NCBI GenBank assembly: GCA_902605035.1
Contig: CACLBB010000005.1
Coordinates: forward strand, 1 to 64,000
Reading direction: 5' to 3'
Length of the DNA: 64,000 bases
Source of the DNA: an uncultured Pelagibacteraceae bacterium
GTDB taxonomy: Bacteria; Pseudomonadota; Alphaproteobacteria; Pelagibacterales; Pelagibacteraceae
The notes beneath the pieces were generated by a model. It saw nothing but the letters and a program-made list of their open reading frames with translations, ran no database searches and was not told the origin of the DNA. Of the stretch, positions 32,403 to 43,277 are shown one piece after another (within the stretch, counting starts at the first letter, position 1; each line of letters begins with the position of its first letter). The position numbers and the translations under genes were made by a program.

Positions 32403-34193
32403 TTATTCCCTATTTAACTGACTTTTAAGCTTTATTAACTCTGAAAAGGAGTTTTCATCAAGGTTATTTATTAATTTTTTTTCTAGAGATTCTATTTTTT
32501 GTAAGCTGCTTAGTTCTCTTAATTCTGATATTAACTCGTTTAATAGCTCAAGGATTTCTTCTTCATTTTTATCTTTAAGAATGATTTGTATACTTGAATT
32601 CTCATTTATTTCATCAATAAGCTTCTTAAAATTATCACTAATTTTTGCCTTAATTGTATCTTGGCTGTTTCCTTCTAACAATAAAGATAATATCAATTTT
32701 TTTAAACTTTCATTATTTTCTGATAAAAACGATACTTCCGAGATCTCTTCAACAATTTTTGACGCTATATTAAGGTAATTTAGCATAATAAATAATATTG
32801 AAAATTCAGTGATTTGTATTTTGGAAAAATGACTTTTTTTTTCGTGTAAATTTTTTGTTTCATTTAAAACTTCGTAATTTTGTTTATTATAGTTTTTATA
32901 ATTTTTAAAAGTTTTCCTAGTATTCTGAATAGGGGTTAATTTTTTAATTTTATCTAAAAAATCTTCTATAACGTACTTTTTCAAAGTTTCATCTCTTATC
33001 AAATAACACATTTTTTTTATCTCTTTTTCAAATTTAGAAACTTCAAAAGGATTGTTTCTATTTACTTTTTTTAGATAATGGTCCCAAATATAATTCTGAA
33101 TTATTTTTTTTTCTTTTAAAAAAGAATTAAATATATCTTTGCCGTATTTATTTATGTAATCGTCTGGGTCTTGATCATTAGGTAAAACTGAAAAAAATAT
33201 TTTATTTTCCTCGTTGATGAAAGGGAAAAGTCTTTCTGCAATTCGCAGAGCAGCTTCTTGACCGCTTTGATCCCCATCTAAGCAAATTATTGGATTGGAA
33301 AAAAACTTCCAAATTAAATTAATTTGCCTTTCAGTAAGTGCTGTTCCAGAATTTGAAATTACATTTTTAATTCCTCGAGAGTAGATACTTACTACATCCA
33401 TATACCCCTCAACAATTATAACTTCATTACTTTCAGATCTAGCAGATTTAGCTTTATCTAAATTAAAAATCGTACTACCTTTTTTATAAAATTCTGTCTC
33501 AGGAGAGTTGATGTATTTTGCAAGTTTCGACTCTTTCTTAATTATTCTTCCACCAAAAGCAATTGTGTCTCCAGAAATATTGTTAACTGGAAAAATAATC
33601 CTAGAATTAAATCTATCTATAAATTTACCACTTTTGTCATGTTTGTAATATAACCCTGTAAGATTAATTTCTTCTTCTGTATAGTTCTTTAAAAGTTGTT
33701 GGTGAAAATTATTTTTCCATGGAACAAAACCTAATTTAAACTCTTCGATATTTTCTTTATTTAAATTTCTTTTATTAAGATAAATTAAAGCATCTCTATT
33801 ATCTAAATCAAATAATTGAGTATGAAAAAAATCCGAGTAATCTTTTAAAATATTTTTGTAAACTTGAAATCTTAAATCTTTTTTTTTATCAAAACTTGAA
33901 AATCTATATGGTTGCATTCCAGCTTCAGCTGCTAATATTTTCACAGCTTCTCCAAATCCAATGGATCTTGTTTTCATCAAGAAATCAAAAATATTTCCGT
34001 GTTCGCCGCTACTGAAACAGTGATAAAATTCCTTTTCATCACTAACAGTAAATGAGGGGCTTTTTTCATTCTTAAATGGAGAAAGTCCGATAAATTCTTT
34101 TCCCCTTTTTTTTAATTTAACTGTCTTCCCCACTATTTGAGAGACTTTCAATCTTAGTTTAATCTCATTTAAATATTCTTTGGGATATTTCAT
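32403..34193 (-). CDS. dnaG: DNA primase DnaG with degenerate zinc-binding motif
   Basis: 596 aa; [44 protein letters not shown]...[31 protein letters not shown]. Confidence 0.95.
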   Translation of the reverse strand: MKYPKEYLNEIKLRLKVSQIVGKTVKLKKRGKEFIGLSPFKNEKSPSFTVSDEKEFYHCFSSGEHGNIFDFLMKTRSIGFGEAVKILAAEAGMQPYRFSSFDKKKDLRFQVYKNILKDYSDFFHTQLFDLDNRDALIYLNKRNLNKENIEEFKLGFVPWKNNFHQQLLKNYTEEEINLTGLYYKHDKSGKFIDRFNSRIIFPVNNISGDTIAFGGRIIKKESKLAKYINSPETEFYKKGSTIFNLDKAKSARSESNEVIIVEGYMDVVSIYSRGIKNVISNSGTALTERQINLIWKFFSNPIICLDGDQSGQEAALRIAERLFPFINEENKIFFSVLPNDQDPDDYINKYGKDIFNSFLKEKKIIQNYIWDHYLKKVNRNNPFEVSKFEKEIKKMCYLIRDETLKKYVIEDFLDKIKKLTPIQNTRKTFKNYKNYNKQNYEVLNETKNLHEKKSHFSKIQITEFSILFIMLNYLNIASKIVEEISEVSFLSENNESLKKLILSLLLEGNSQDTIKAKISDNFKKLIDEINENSSIQIILKDKNEEEILELLNELISELRELSSLQKIESLEKKLINNLDENSFSELIKLKSQLNRE

Positions 34194-34194
34194 C

Positions 34195-34650
34195 TTATTT
34201 TAACAAACCTTTTATAATTAAACTTACTTTGGAAAAATCTAACGACTCAGCGTGTTTAGATTTGAGCACACCCATTACTTTTCCCATATCTTTCATCGAC
34301 GAAGCACCTTCCGCTTTAATTACGTCCACACATATCTTTTTAGTTTCTTCTTCACTGAGCTGTTTGGGCAAAAACGCACCTATCACCTCTATTTCTTTTA
34401 TTTCATTTTCCAAAAGTTCGTTTCTTCCTGCCTTTTTATAGACTTCACAGGACTCGTTCCTTTGTTTGATCATTTTTTTTAAGATTGCAATAATATCTTG
34501 ATCTTTGACTTCTTTTTGACTTTTTGAACGCCCAGCTATTTCAGCGTCTTTAATCGCAGATACTACAAGCCTTAAGGTTGGATATGTGTTTTTATCCTTA
34601 GCCTTTAGAGCCCCGTTGAGTTTTTCTTCTATTTGTTTTTTTAGAGACAT
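34195..34650 (-). CDS. GatB/YqeY domain protein
   Basis: 151 aa; YPTLRLVVSAIKDAEIAGR, LKKMIKQRNESCEVYKKAGR, MGKVMGVLKSKHA. Confidence 0.92.
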   Translation of the reverse strand: MSLKKQIEEKLNGALKAKDKNTYPTLRLVVSAIKDAEIAGRSKSQKEVKDQDIIAILKKMIKQRNESCEVYKKAGRNELLENEIKEIEVIGAFLPKQLSEEETKKICVDVIKAEGASSMKDMGKVMGVLKSKHAESLDFSKVSLIIKGLLK

Positions 34651-34703
34651 AATTAATTATTTTATTTTAATCACAATTCTTATCTAAAATAAAAAGAACT
34701 TTC

Positions 34704-34732
34704 TTGACGATTATATTTCTATTTCATATGTT
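34704..34732 (+). promoter_or_regulatory. Predicted carA promoter
   Basis: TTGACG-N17-TATGTT, 43 nt upstream of the carA start; no other + strand gene upstream. Confidence 0.5.
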
Positions 34733-34774
34733 TCGCAAAATCATGTTTATAAGTTTTTTACTTTAACTTATGAG

Positions 34775-35983
34775 TTGTATTTGAAGAAAGTTGCTCAAAA
34801 TATAAACTCAAATAAAAATCTTAAAAAGATCGATTCCAACGCTATTCTAGTTCTTCAAAACGGTCTATTCTTTAAAGGTGTAGGTTTGGGCTTCCAAGGT
34901 ATAGCTACTGGAGAAGTTTGCTTCAACACATCTATAACTGGCTACCAAGAAATTATCTCGGATCCTTCTTACGCTGAACAAATTATCAATTTTACTTTTC
35001 CTCATATCGGAAACGTAGGGTCAAATAAAGAAGATCTTGAGTCTGATAAAGTTTGGACGAGAGGGGTGATAATTAATACTGAAATTACTGATCCATCTAA
35101 TTACAGATCTTTAAAGCATTTAGATCAATGGCTCAAACATAATAAAATAATAGGAATTACAGGAATAGACACAAGAAATTTAACAAATTTTATAAGAGAT
35201 AAAGGGGCGCCCAAAGGCACTATATCTTTTTTAAAGAGTGGTAAGTTTAATATAAAAAGACTCCTTAAAACCACGCAGAAATGGAGCGGCATAAAAAATT
35301 TAGATTTAGCAAAAAAAGTTACAACAAAAAAAAATTATGTTTGGAAAAATTTTAAAACATGGAAAAAAGGAGAAGGTTTTTCGAAGAATAAAAAAAATTC
35401 TTTACATGTTGTAGCAATTGATTATGGAATAAAAAAAAATATTTTAAGGTACTTCTCTGACTTTAATTGTAAAGTTACAATAGTTTCTTGTAAAACAAGT
35501 GCAGAAAATATTTTAAACTTAAAACCTAATGGTATTTTTTTGTCAAATGGTCCTGGGGATCCAGCCGCTACTGGAAAATATGCCATTCCAATTATTAGAA
35601 GATTTATAAAAGATAATTTGCCAGTTTTTGGAATTTGTTTGGGCCATCAATTACTTGGCTTAGCTTTAGGTGCAAAAACAAAAAAAATGAATTTAGGTCA
35701 TAGAGGTGCTAACCATCCTGTTAAAAATTTAGTAAAAGGCAATGTTGAGATTACAAGTCAAAATCATGGATTTGAAATAGTTAAGGAAAATCTACCGAAA
35801 AATATACAAGTTACTCACCAATCTCTTTTTGATAATAGCATTGAGGGAATTAAACTAAAATCTAAACCAGTTTTTTCTGTTCAATATCATCCAGAGTCTA
35901 ACCCTGGACCACAAGATAGTGTTTATTTATTTGAAGAATTTATAAAATGTATGAAAAAATATGCCAAAAAGAAAAGATATTAA
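34775..35983 (+). CDS. carA: Carbamoyl-phosphate synthase small subunit
   Basis: 402 aa; [63 protein letters not shown]. Predicted start codon is TTG. Confidence 0.97.
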   Translation: MYLKKVAQNINSNKNLKKIDSNAILVLQNGLFFKGVGLGFQGIATGEVCFNTSITGYQEIISDPSYAEQIINFTFPHIGNVGSNKEDLESDKVWTRGVIINTEITDPSNYRSLKHLDQWLKHNKIIGITGIDTRNLTNFIRDKGAPKGTISFLKSGKFNIKRLLKTTQKWSGIKNLDLAKKVTTKKNYVWKNFKTWKKGEGFSKNKKNSLHVVAIDYGIKKNILRYFSDFNCKVTIVSCKTSAENILNLKPNGIFLSNGPGDPAATGKYAIPIIRRFIKDNLPVFGICLGHQLLGLALGAKTKKMNLGHRGANHPVKNLVKGNVEITSQNHGFEIVKENLPKNIQVTHQSLFDNSIEGIKLKSKPVFSVQYHPESNPGPQDSVYLFEEFIKCMKKYAKKKRY

Positions 35984-38900
35984 AAAAATTTTAGTCGTTG
36001 GAGCTGGTCCAATTATTATTGGTCAAGCCTGTGAGTTTGATTATTCAGGCACGCAAGCATGTAAAGCTTTGAGAGATGAGGGATATAAAGTAATTCTAAT
36101 TAATTCGAACCCAGCAACAATTATGACTGATCCAGATGTTGCTAATAAAACCTACATTGAGCCAATTACATTAACAGTCTTAGAAAAAATATTAATCAAA
36201 GAAAAACCTGATGCTATCCTTCCAACAATGGGTGGTCAGACTGCTTTAAATTTAGCAATGGAAGCTGAAAAAAAAGGAATTTTAAGAAAATATAAGATCG
36301 AACTTATTGGTGCCAATTCGAGAGCTATTTCTAATGCAGAAGATAGAAAAAAGTTTAGAAAAAATATGATTGAAATTGGTTTAGATTTACCTAAATCAAA
36401 AATTGTTAATAATTTTAACCAATCTGCAAAAGTTTTGAAACAAATAGGTCTTCCAGCGATAATTAGGCCAGCTTTTACGCTTGGAGGTCTTGGTGGGGGA
36501 ATTGCCAAAAACAAAAAGGACTTTCTAAAAATTATTAAAAACGGACTTCAAGAGTCCCCTGTAAACCAAGTTTTAGTCGAGGAATGCCTGGAAGGCTGGA
36601 AGGAATTTGAAATGGAAGTTGTAAGAGATAAAAAAGATAACTGTATAATCATATGCTCTATTGAAAATGTTGACCCAATGGGAATTCACACTGGGGACTC
36701 GGTTACTATCGCACCAGCCCTAACTCTTACAGATAAAGAATATCAAGTAATGAGAAACGCATCTATTGCTTGCTTAAGAAAGATAGGAGTAGAAACTGGA
36801 GGATCAAATGTGCAATTCGCAATAAATCCTAAAAACGGAAGAATGGTTATTATAGAAATGAACCCTAGAGTTTCTAGATCCTCTGCATTAGCTTCAAAGG
36901 CCACAGGATTTCCAATTGCCAAAGTCGCAGCGAAGCTTGCTGTAGGTTATACTTTAGATGAATTAAAAAATGAGATTACAAAGGTTACTCCTGCCTCATT
37001 TGAGCCAACTATTGATTATGTAGTAACTAAAATTCCAAGATTTACTTTTGAAAAATTTTCTAAATCAGCAGCAATTTTAGGAACATCGATGAAATCAGTA
37101 GGTGAAGCAATGGCAATAGGTAGAAATTTTAAAGAGTCCTTGCAAAAAGCATTAGTTTCTCTTGAAACTGGATTTTCAGGGATCGATCAGATTTTTAATT
37201 TAAAAAAAAAGCAAATTGAGAAAAAACTAAAAGATAATATACCTAACAAGATTTTACTTATTGGTGAAGCTATAAGAAAAAAAATTAATATAGAAAAAAT
37301 ACAAAAGCTTTCAAAAATTGATCCGTGGTTCTTAAATCAAATAAAAGATATTATAGATAATGAAAATGAGATAAAAAAAAATGGATTACCCAAAACATAT
37401 AACAAATTTAATTATATTAAGTCTATTGGATTTTCAGATAAAAAATTATCAGAACTAACTAATATTTCTGAAAATATTGTGAGAAAAAAAAGAACAGCCT
37501 TAAAAATTTTACCTGTATACAAAAAAGTTGACACATGTGCATCTGAATTTAAATCGTTTACACCATATATGTATTCTACTTATCAAAGAAACTTTTCAAT
37601 GAACACTGAGTGTGAGGCAGAGCCATCTAGTAGAAAAAAAATTATTATTCTTGGTGGCGGTCCTAACAGAATTGGTCAAGGTATTGAGTTTGATTATTGT
37701 TGTTGTCAGGCTAGTTTTGCTTTGAAAAAAGCAGGATTTGAAACAATAATGGTAAATTGTAATCCTGAAACTGTTTCAACAGATTATGATACTAGTGATA
37801 GATTATATTTTGAACCACTAATAGAAGAATTCGTTTTTAACATTATTAAAAAAGAGAAAACGAAAGGGAATTTAATTGGTGTTATAACTCAGTTTGGAGG
37901 ACAAACTCCAATTAAATTAGCTAAATTCTTGCATGAGAATAAACTTCCAATATTAGGCACCCAATACACTTCAATAGATCTTGCTGAAGACAGAGATAGG
38001 TTTAGAAATCTTTTAAATAAATTAAAATTAAAACAAGCTGAAAGTGGTATAGCAAAAACTTTTCCTCAGGCTTTAAAGATAGCTGACAAAATTGGTTTAC
38101 CATTAATGGTAAGACCATCATATGTATTGGGCGGAAGAGCTATGGAAATTGTTCACGAAAAAAAACAACTTAAAAATTTTGTTCTAGAAGCATTTAAAGC
38201 TGCAGAAAAAAATCCAATTTTAATGGATAAATTTATTGATAATGCAATGGAGGTTGATGTAGATGCTTTATCTGATGGTAAGCAAGTTTTTGTAGCTGGT
38301 ATTATGCAGCACATTGAGGAAGCTGGAATTCACTCTGGTGACTCCGCATGTAGTTTGCCACCAGTTTCCATTAAACCTTTTTTAATAAAAGAAATTGAGA
38401 ATCAAACAAAGAAGCTAGCGCTTGCTCTTAAAGTAAAAGGTTTTATGAATGTCCAATTTGCAATTAAAAATGATAAAATTTTTGTAATAGAGGTCAACCC
38501 TAGAGCTAGTAGAACTGTCCCATTTGTATCTAAAGCAAAAAATCTTCCCTTAGCTAAAATTGCATCAAGAGTGATGGCGGGAGAAAAATTAAGTAAGTTT
38601 AATTTAAATAGTAAAACTAAAAAAATGTTTGCTGTGAAAGAAGCTGTTTTTCCTTTTAATAAATTTCCAAATAGTGATCTTTTACTCGGACCAGAAATGA
38701 AATCTACTGGAGAAGTTATGGGCTTTGATGAAAACTTTGGAATGGCTTTTGCTAAAAGTCAAATAGCAGCCTCTAATTCTCTTCCTACTAAAGGGTTGGC
38801 ATTTATATCTTTAAAAAATAGTCATAAAATTGAAGGAGTGGCTTTAGCAAAACAATTATCTAAAATGAATTTTAAACTTTGTGGTACTGGTGGGACAGCA

Positions 38901-39185
38901 GATTATATAAATAAGCACGGAATTAAGTGTAAAAAAATTAATAAAGTTAATCAGGGATCTCCTCACATTGTTGATGTGTTAAATGCCAAAAAAATTGCTT
39001 TAGTAATCAATACTGGTGGTGGTAATAGTGAAAAACAACTAAACGATGCTTTAGCATTAAGAAGAGCTACATTAGCAAATAAAGTTCCTTATTGTACAAA
39101 TATGTCAACTGCTTATGTTTGTTTGGAAGGTATTAAATCTCTTAAGTCAAAAAAATTAACTGTTACTTCGCTTCAAGAAATTTAA
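35961..39185 (+). CDS. carB: Carbamoyl-phosphate synthase large subunit
   Basis: 1074 aa with duplicated ATP-grasp halves; [52 protein letters not shown]. Confidence 0.98.
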   Translation: MPKRKDIKKILVVGAGPIIIGQACEFDYSGTQACKALRDEGYKVILINSNPATIMTDPDVANKTYIEPITLTVLEKILIKEKPDAILPTMGGQTALNLAMEAEKKGILRKYKIELIGANSRAISNAEDRKKFRKNMIEIGLDLPKSKIVNNFNQSAKVLKQIGLPAIIRPAFTLGGLGGGIAKNKKDFLKIIKNGLQESPVNQVLVEECLEGWKEFEMEVVRDKKDNCIIICSIENVDPMGIHTGDSVTIAPALTLTDKEYQVMRNASIACLRKIGVETGGSNVQFAINPKNGRMVIIEMNPRVSRSSALASKATGFPIAKVAAKLAVGYTLDELKNEITKVTPASFEPTIDYVVTKIPRFTFEKFSKSAAILGTSMKSVGEAMAIGRNFKESLQKALVSLETGFSGIDQIFNLKKKQIEKKLKDNIPNKILLIGEAIRKKINIEKIQKLSKIDPWFLNQIKDIIDNENEIKKNGLPKTYNKFNYIKSIGFSDKKLSELTNISENIVRKKRTALKILPVYKKVDTCASEFKSFTPYMYSTYQRNFSMNTECEAEPSSRKKIIILGGGPNRIGQGIEFDYCCCQASFALKKAGFETIMVNCNPETVSTDYDTSDRLYFEPLIEEFVFNIIKKEKTKGNLIGVITQFGGQTPIKLAKFLHENKLPILGTQYTSIDLAEDRDRFRNLLNKLKLKQAESGIAKTFPQALKIADKIGLPLMVRPSYVLGGRAMEIVHEKKQLKNFVLEAFKAAEKNPILMDKFIDNAMEVDVDALSDGKQVFVAGIMQHIEEAGIHSGDSACSLPPVSIKPFLIKEIENQTKKLALALKVKGFMNVQFAIKNDKIFVIEVNPRASRTVPFVSKAKNLPLAKIASRVMAGEKLSKFNLNSKTKKMFAVKEAVFPFNKFPNSDLLLGPEMKSTGEVMGFDENFGMAFAKSQIAASNSLPTKGLAFISLKNSHKIEGVALAKQLSKMNFKLCGTGGTADYINKHGIKCKKINKVNQGSPHIVDVLNAKKIALVINTGGGNSEKQLNDALALRRATLANKVPYCTNMSTAYVCLEGIKSLKSKKLTVTSLQEI

Positions 39186-39191
39186 AAAAAA

Positions 39192-41522
39192 TTAAAATTT
39201 TTTATTATAAGTAAATGAAAGCAAAGAAGAATTCATATCATTCTGCTCATTCTGCGTAGTAAATATATTAAAAATCAATTGGCTGTTTTTAGCATTATTT
39301 AAAGAGGTGTATCCTAGCCCTGCTGTTAAAAACTTGTCTTTTTTTCTATCCTCTATCATTGCATATCCATCACCAGTATCGACTATAGTCGCTCTTGAAT
39401 CCGAGCCATCCAATTTATTTTCTTCGCTACCAAATAGAGAAAAATTGAACTGTCTTGATTCCAATTCAGATGAGGAAAATTCTCTATCCAAGTTGAAACC
39501 CAGTTCAGGTTTAATTTGTAAAAGATTATCAGTTTGAATATCTAAAGCTAAATCACCTCCACTTTCTTTGATATCATCTTGAATTAAGTAAGATGTATTC
39601 ATAGAAGCAGACGGATTTACTATCCAGCCTCCAAGATTAATATTTTTTGAAATACCAAATGTCATATCAAACCCTATATCTGTGGTATCAGCTTTTAATG
39701 TTTGTGTACTGCCCTCTGTAACATTTCTTGTTAAATTATTTGCTGCAATAAATGATCCAAAACTTAATGAAGTCCCAAAATTTTCATATTCTTTATTTGT
39801 AAAAAAATTAGTGTGTAAAGTGTGAGTATTACTTAAACCCATACCATCATCATAATCTAAACCACTTGTTGAAAAACCGACTCCCCAGCCTGTTTGTAAA
39901 TCATCTATTATAGCTTGATTTCCAAAAATAATTCCTGCTGTATTATTCTCAAAACCAACATCATCCCCTATTTTATCTTGATTTGATATTCCTCCAAAAG
40001 TCCTTAAATAAAAAGAGCTTTCGGGTGTTCCAATAGTTAATAAATCTCTATTTTTATAAATTGCCGCTATATCACCTAATGTAAAGTCATTCGTTAACGT
40101 AACATTATTTAAAACTTCTGGGTTATAATAATTTTGGATATCACCATTAGTTAGGTTTGCAAAATTATTCTTAACCATATTGCCAAAACTCGGTGCGCTT
40201 ATTGCACCTGTCATAGCTCTCTTAAAATTATTGTTACTTTTTATACCTTGCCCTAAAGATTTTTGAATAGTTACCCCTTTTATTTGTTTCATGGCTTTTT
40301 CTAAAGCAGTATCAGATAAATTATCTAAATTAGTTGTAAGTGTAGATTTTTTGCCATCTGTATTAAAGCTTTCTAATAAAGTTGCAATTGACGAGAGCTT
40401 AGCTTTTTTTATTCTTACTTTGTAACCTGTTCTAGCATTAGTTATTTCCATGTCCCACGTTCCAGAGCTATCTTCTGATAAAGTCCATTTATAAGAACTA
40501 AACGTTCCAGTTTTTGCAGAAAGTCTGGCTTCTGCTAAAGATTGCAAAACTCCACTATATGTTCCTAATCCTACAGTAGATCCAGATTTTATTCCAAATG
40601 ACATTGTGCCTGTTTCTGTTCCATTGAAAGTAATTTTACCAAAATCGGATGCTGAATTTACTATAATATTGTAATTAGTTGGAACTGCACCATCATAAAT
40701 AAGTGCATCATTACCGCCTTGGTCATTTTCCAAAGTTGTAATAGTTCCGTTATTATCAATATCAGCTCCGCTTGTTACTGTTATAGTTCCAGTGTTTGTA
40801 ATAGTTTGGACTGTTCCACTAGCAACAATAATGGCATTATCACCTGCCTCTATAGTTCCGGAATTTGTAATTGTAGTACTAGTAGATCCTCTCCTATTAA
40901 TCGCACCAGTTCCTAAAGCTGAAATTGTGCCTGCATTAGTTAAAGTGGCGTTTGCTGTTTGAGATAATAAGTGAATAGTATTATCACAGCCACTACCATT
41001 ACACGATATCGTAGCTCCCGCTTTGTTTTCGATATCAACATTATTAATGGTTGTATATATAGCTTCCTGCTTTCCTCCTCTTATTAATCCTCCGTTATTG
41101 TTAATTACCGTAAGAGTGAAATCTCCACTTTCGCCTTCATGCTTTATCGCACCACCTTTATTGCTATGTGTATATACGTCACCATTATTTGTAAAATGCA
41201 TGTCGCCGGTTGAAGCATGTATTGCTCTATCTTTACTTGTAGATCTTATGGTTCCGTTATTTACAAAGCCTGCAACATTATGGTCAATTCCAACAGGTCG
41301 AGAACCAGCGCCTGTCCAACGTACCTCTACTCCACTATTAATTACTAGACTTGTAATATCACCTGTTGATGCATAGCCTGACGTACAGTTTCCAGTAATT
41401 GTTACATCTCCAGAACCACCATAGGTCCCTTCACAACCCGCAAAAGAATAATTATTTTTAAATATTAAAAAAATTAAACTTAATAAAAATAATAAAAATG
41501 TCCCCTTAATGTTTCTCAACAT
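39192..41522 (-). CDS. Autotransporter-like outer membrane protein (beta-helix-like passenger plus C-terminal barrel)
   Basis: 776 aa; signal peptide ending NNYSFAG; repeats ITNSGTIEAGDN/TITNTGTITVTSG/TLTNAGTISALG; alternating barrel strands ending LLSFTYNKKF with terminal Phe. Confidence 0.8.
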   Translation of the reverse strand: MLRNIKGTFLLFLLSLIFLIFKNNYSFAGCEGTYGGSGDVTITGNCTSGYASTGDITSLVINSGVEVRWTGAGSRPVGIDHNVAGFVNNGTIRSTSKDRAIHASTGDMHFTNNGDVYTHSNKGGAIKHEGESGDFTLTVINNNGGLIRGGKQEAIYTTINNVDIENKAGATISCNGSGCDNTIHLLSQTANATLTNAGTISALGTGAINRRGSTSTTITNSGTIEAGDNAIIVASGTVQTITNTGTITVTSGADIDNNGTITTLENDQGGNDALIYDGAVPTNYNIIVNSASDFGKITFNGTETGTMSFGIKSGSTVGLGTYSGVLQSLAEARLSAKTGTFSSYKWTLSEDSSGTWDMEITNARTGYKVRIKKAKLSSIATLLESFNTDGKKSTLTTNLDNLSDTALEKAMKQIKGVTIQKSLGQGIKSNNNFKRAMTGAISAPSFGNMVKNNFANLTNGDIQNYYNPEVLNNVTLTNDFTLGDIAAIYKNRDLLTIGTPESSFYLRTFGGISNQDKIGDDVGFENNTAGIIFGNQAIIDDLQTGWGVGFSTSGLDYDDGMGLSNTHTLHTNFFTNKEYENFGTSLSFGSFIAANNLTRNVTEGSTQTLKADTTDIGFDMTFGISKNINLGGWIVNPSASMNTSYLIQDDIKESGGDLALDIQTDNLLQIKPELGFNLDREFSSSELESRQFNFSLFGSEENKLDGSDSRATIVDTGDGYAMIEDRKKDKFLTAGLGYTSLNNAKNSQLIFNIFTTQNEQNDMNSSLLSFTYNKKF

Positions 41523-41653
41523 TTCTTAACTCCAAAATTTTTTTTTATTTACTCGATATATCTTTTTAACAAGTGACCGCTTTGGGTCAAGCAACCTGAG
41601 GTTTAAATTGTTTGTTATGCTTTTTATGTATATCTATTGAGTAAACGTTTAAT

Positions 41654-42316
41654 TTACTTAACTTTCCAATCAGTCTCAAATGTAACATAGTTGATCTGAA
41701 TACATCTACGTTCTTTTTTAATCTCTTTTTTTTCCATACCATGCCAAGAATCAGGTCCGCTAGTGAAAAAATATCCGTAGTTGTGCTTATATGGAACGGT
41801 TTTAACTTTTGTAAGTTTTTTATCATAAAAGTCAGTACCTAAATTTTCAGATTCATTATGAAGATTGATAAAAACTATTGATGACATAAGTTTTTCTTTA
41901 ATATCACAATGAGGTTTGAGCCAAAAACCCTCTCTATCACAAATAACTTCTAATCGTACGAATGAATTACTAAGATCTTTTCCAATTAAACTACCTATCT
42001 TTTTATAAACTTTAGGAGATCTAAGCTCATCAATAAAATTTGTAAGATGGGGAAATTGATTTTCGTTTTCTTTTGTAACATAACATCTTATTTTTTTAGC
42101 TTTTCCTCCGTCTTTTATACCTGAACGGAATGCGCCGTCTCCTCCATCTAGCGCTCTCGTGCCATCATAATTTAAATTTTCTTTTTTAGGATCAACAATG
42201 TTTGCATTACTGATTTCTTTAATAGCTTCGATAGTTAAAGGTTGATTGATCTCAAAGTGTTTAAAAGGATCATTAAAGGATTTTGTTCTGTTTTCAAGAG
42301 ATTTAAATAATTCCAT
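41654..42316 (-). CDS. Putative Fe(II)/2OG oxygenase-like protein
   Basis: 220 aa; LKPHCDIKEKLMSSIVFINL (HxD), SGPDSWHGMEKKEIKKERRCIQINYV (distal H and downstream R). Confidence 0.6.
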   Translation of the reverse strand: MELFKSLENRTKSFNDPFKHFEINQPLTIEAIKEISNANIVDPKKENLNYDGTRALDGGDGAFRSGIKDGGKAKKIRCYVTKENENQFPHLTNFIDELRSPKVYKKIGSLIGKDLSNSFVRLEVICDREGFWLKPHCDIKEKLMSSIVFINLHNESENLGTDFYDKKLTKVKTVPYKHNYGYFFTSGPDSWHGMEKKEIKKERRCIQINYVTFETDWKVK

Positions 42317-43253
42317 TTGATTTCATTTTTTCTTTAATTATTGGTGCAATCCTATTTACTTCATCTAACTTATCATAACTCCAGTTGTCAATACTATCAT
42401 TTAACTCCTTTGCAATTCCCAGTTCTTTAAATTGAGAATAAAAACTTTTGAATCTACTAATGCTTTTAATAGGTTTCATCATAGCCATATAAACTGGCTT
42501 TCCTGTAACTGCTGCTTCGGAGATCATTGAAGTAGAGTCACATGTTACAATAATGAAATCTGCTATTGCCAGAGAGCTTAGATAAGCTTTTTTATCAATA
42601 TTTTTAACCACATGATGATTAATGCTAAATGTATTATATGCTTTTTTTATTACTCTCTCAGGAGTTCTATAAGAAGGTATAACAATAATTTTAAATTTAT
42701 CTGGCGTAAATAAAGTTTTAATTTTGTTAAAAATAAAATGAATTTGCTCATCTGAATAGTTGTAATATTTATTTGGACCGCCTATTACAAATGTTACAAT
42801 TTGTTTTTTTCCTTTTTCAATTTGAAGATATTTCGAATTATTGGTGATTTCTTTTTTTGTCAAGTAATGAATAGAGCCTTTAGTTGTTAAAACATTTTCT
42901 CCTTTAATGCTATCATGATCTGGACTTATAATAAGATCGAAATGTTGAAATGAAACTTTTGGATCTTGAATATGAATATTAAAAATTTGACGACCAAGTC
43001 TTTTCTTTAAAGCGATCGAGGGAATAACGCTTTTTCTTCCACAAGAAATTATTATCTTGCTATCGCAAACAAATTTTTCTGTTAATAAGTTTTCTGAAAT
43101 TGGTGTTAACTTTGGTGGAATTAAATTCCAGAAAGGTTTCAACTTAATTTTCTGATGTTTAAAGTTAAATTTGAGTGCTTTTGCTAAGCCTTCTACCTGG
43201 CTTACCATCCCGTGCATACCTTGTGTCAAAAGAAGTGCTTTTAATTCCAACAT
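42303..43253 (-). CDS. ELM1/DUF1022 family protein (glycosyltransferase-like fold)
   Basis: 316 aa; LLTQGMHGMVSQVEGLAKAL, IISCGRKSVIPSIALKKR, FNIHIQDPKVSFQHFDLIISPDHD, FVIGGPNKYYNYS, CDSTSMISEAAVTGKPVYM. Confidence 0.82.
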   Translation of the reverse strand: MLELKALLLTQGMHGMVSQVEGLAKALKFNFKHQKIKLKPFWNLIPPKLTPISENLLTEKFVCDSKIIISCGRKSVIPSIALKKRLGRQIFNIHIQDPKVSFQHFDLIISPDHDSIKGENVLTTKGSIHYLTKKEITNNSKYLQIEKGKKQIVTFVIGGPNKYYNYSDEQIHFIFNKIKTLFTPDKFKIIVIPSYRTPERVIKKAYNTFSINHHVVKNIDKKAYLSSLAIADFIIVTCDSTSMISEAAVTGKPVYMAMMKPIKSISRFKSFYSQFKELGIAKELNDSIDNWSYDKLDEVNRIAPIIKEKMKSNGII

Positions 43254-43277
43254 TAGTTACTATATAAACCTATCATA

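Noticed and set aside
40719-41376. Two + strand ORFs antisense to the autotransporter passenger (65 and 117 aa)
   Set aside because: Explained as shadow ORFs of the repetitive Thr/Asn/Gly passenger; no start signals or family motifs.
41587-41826. 79-aa ORF on the minus strand overlapping the 3' end of the 220-aa oxygenase-like gene
   Set aside because: Out-of-frame overlap with a better supported CDS and no recognisable domain. It likely arises by chance, although its tail covers the GC-richer patch listed as a low-interest finding.
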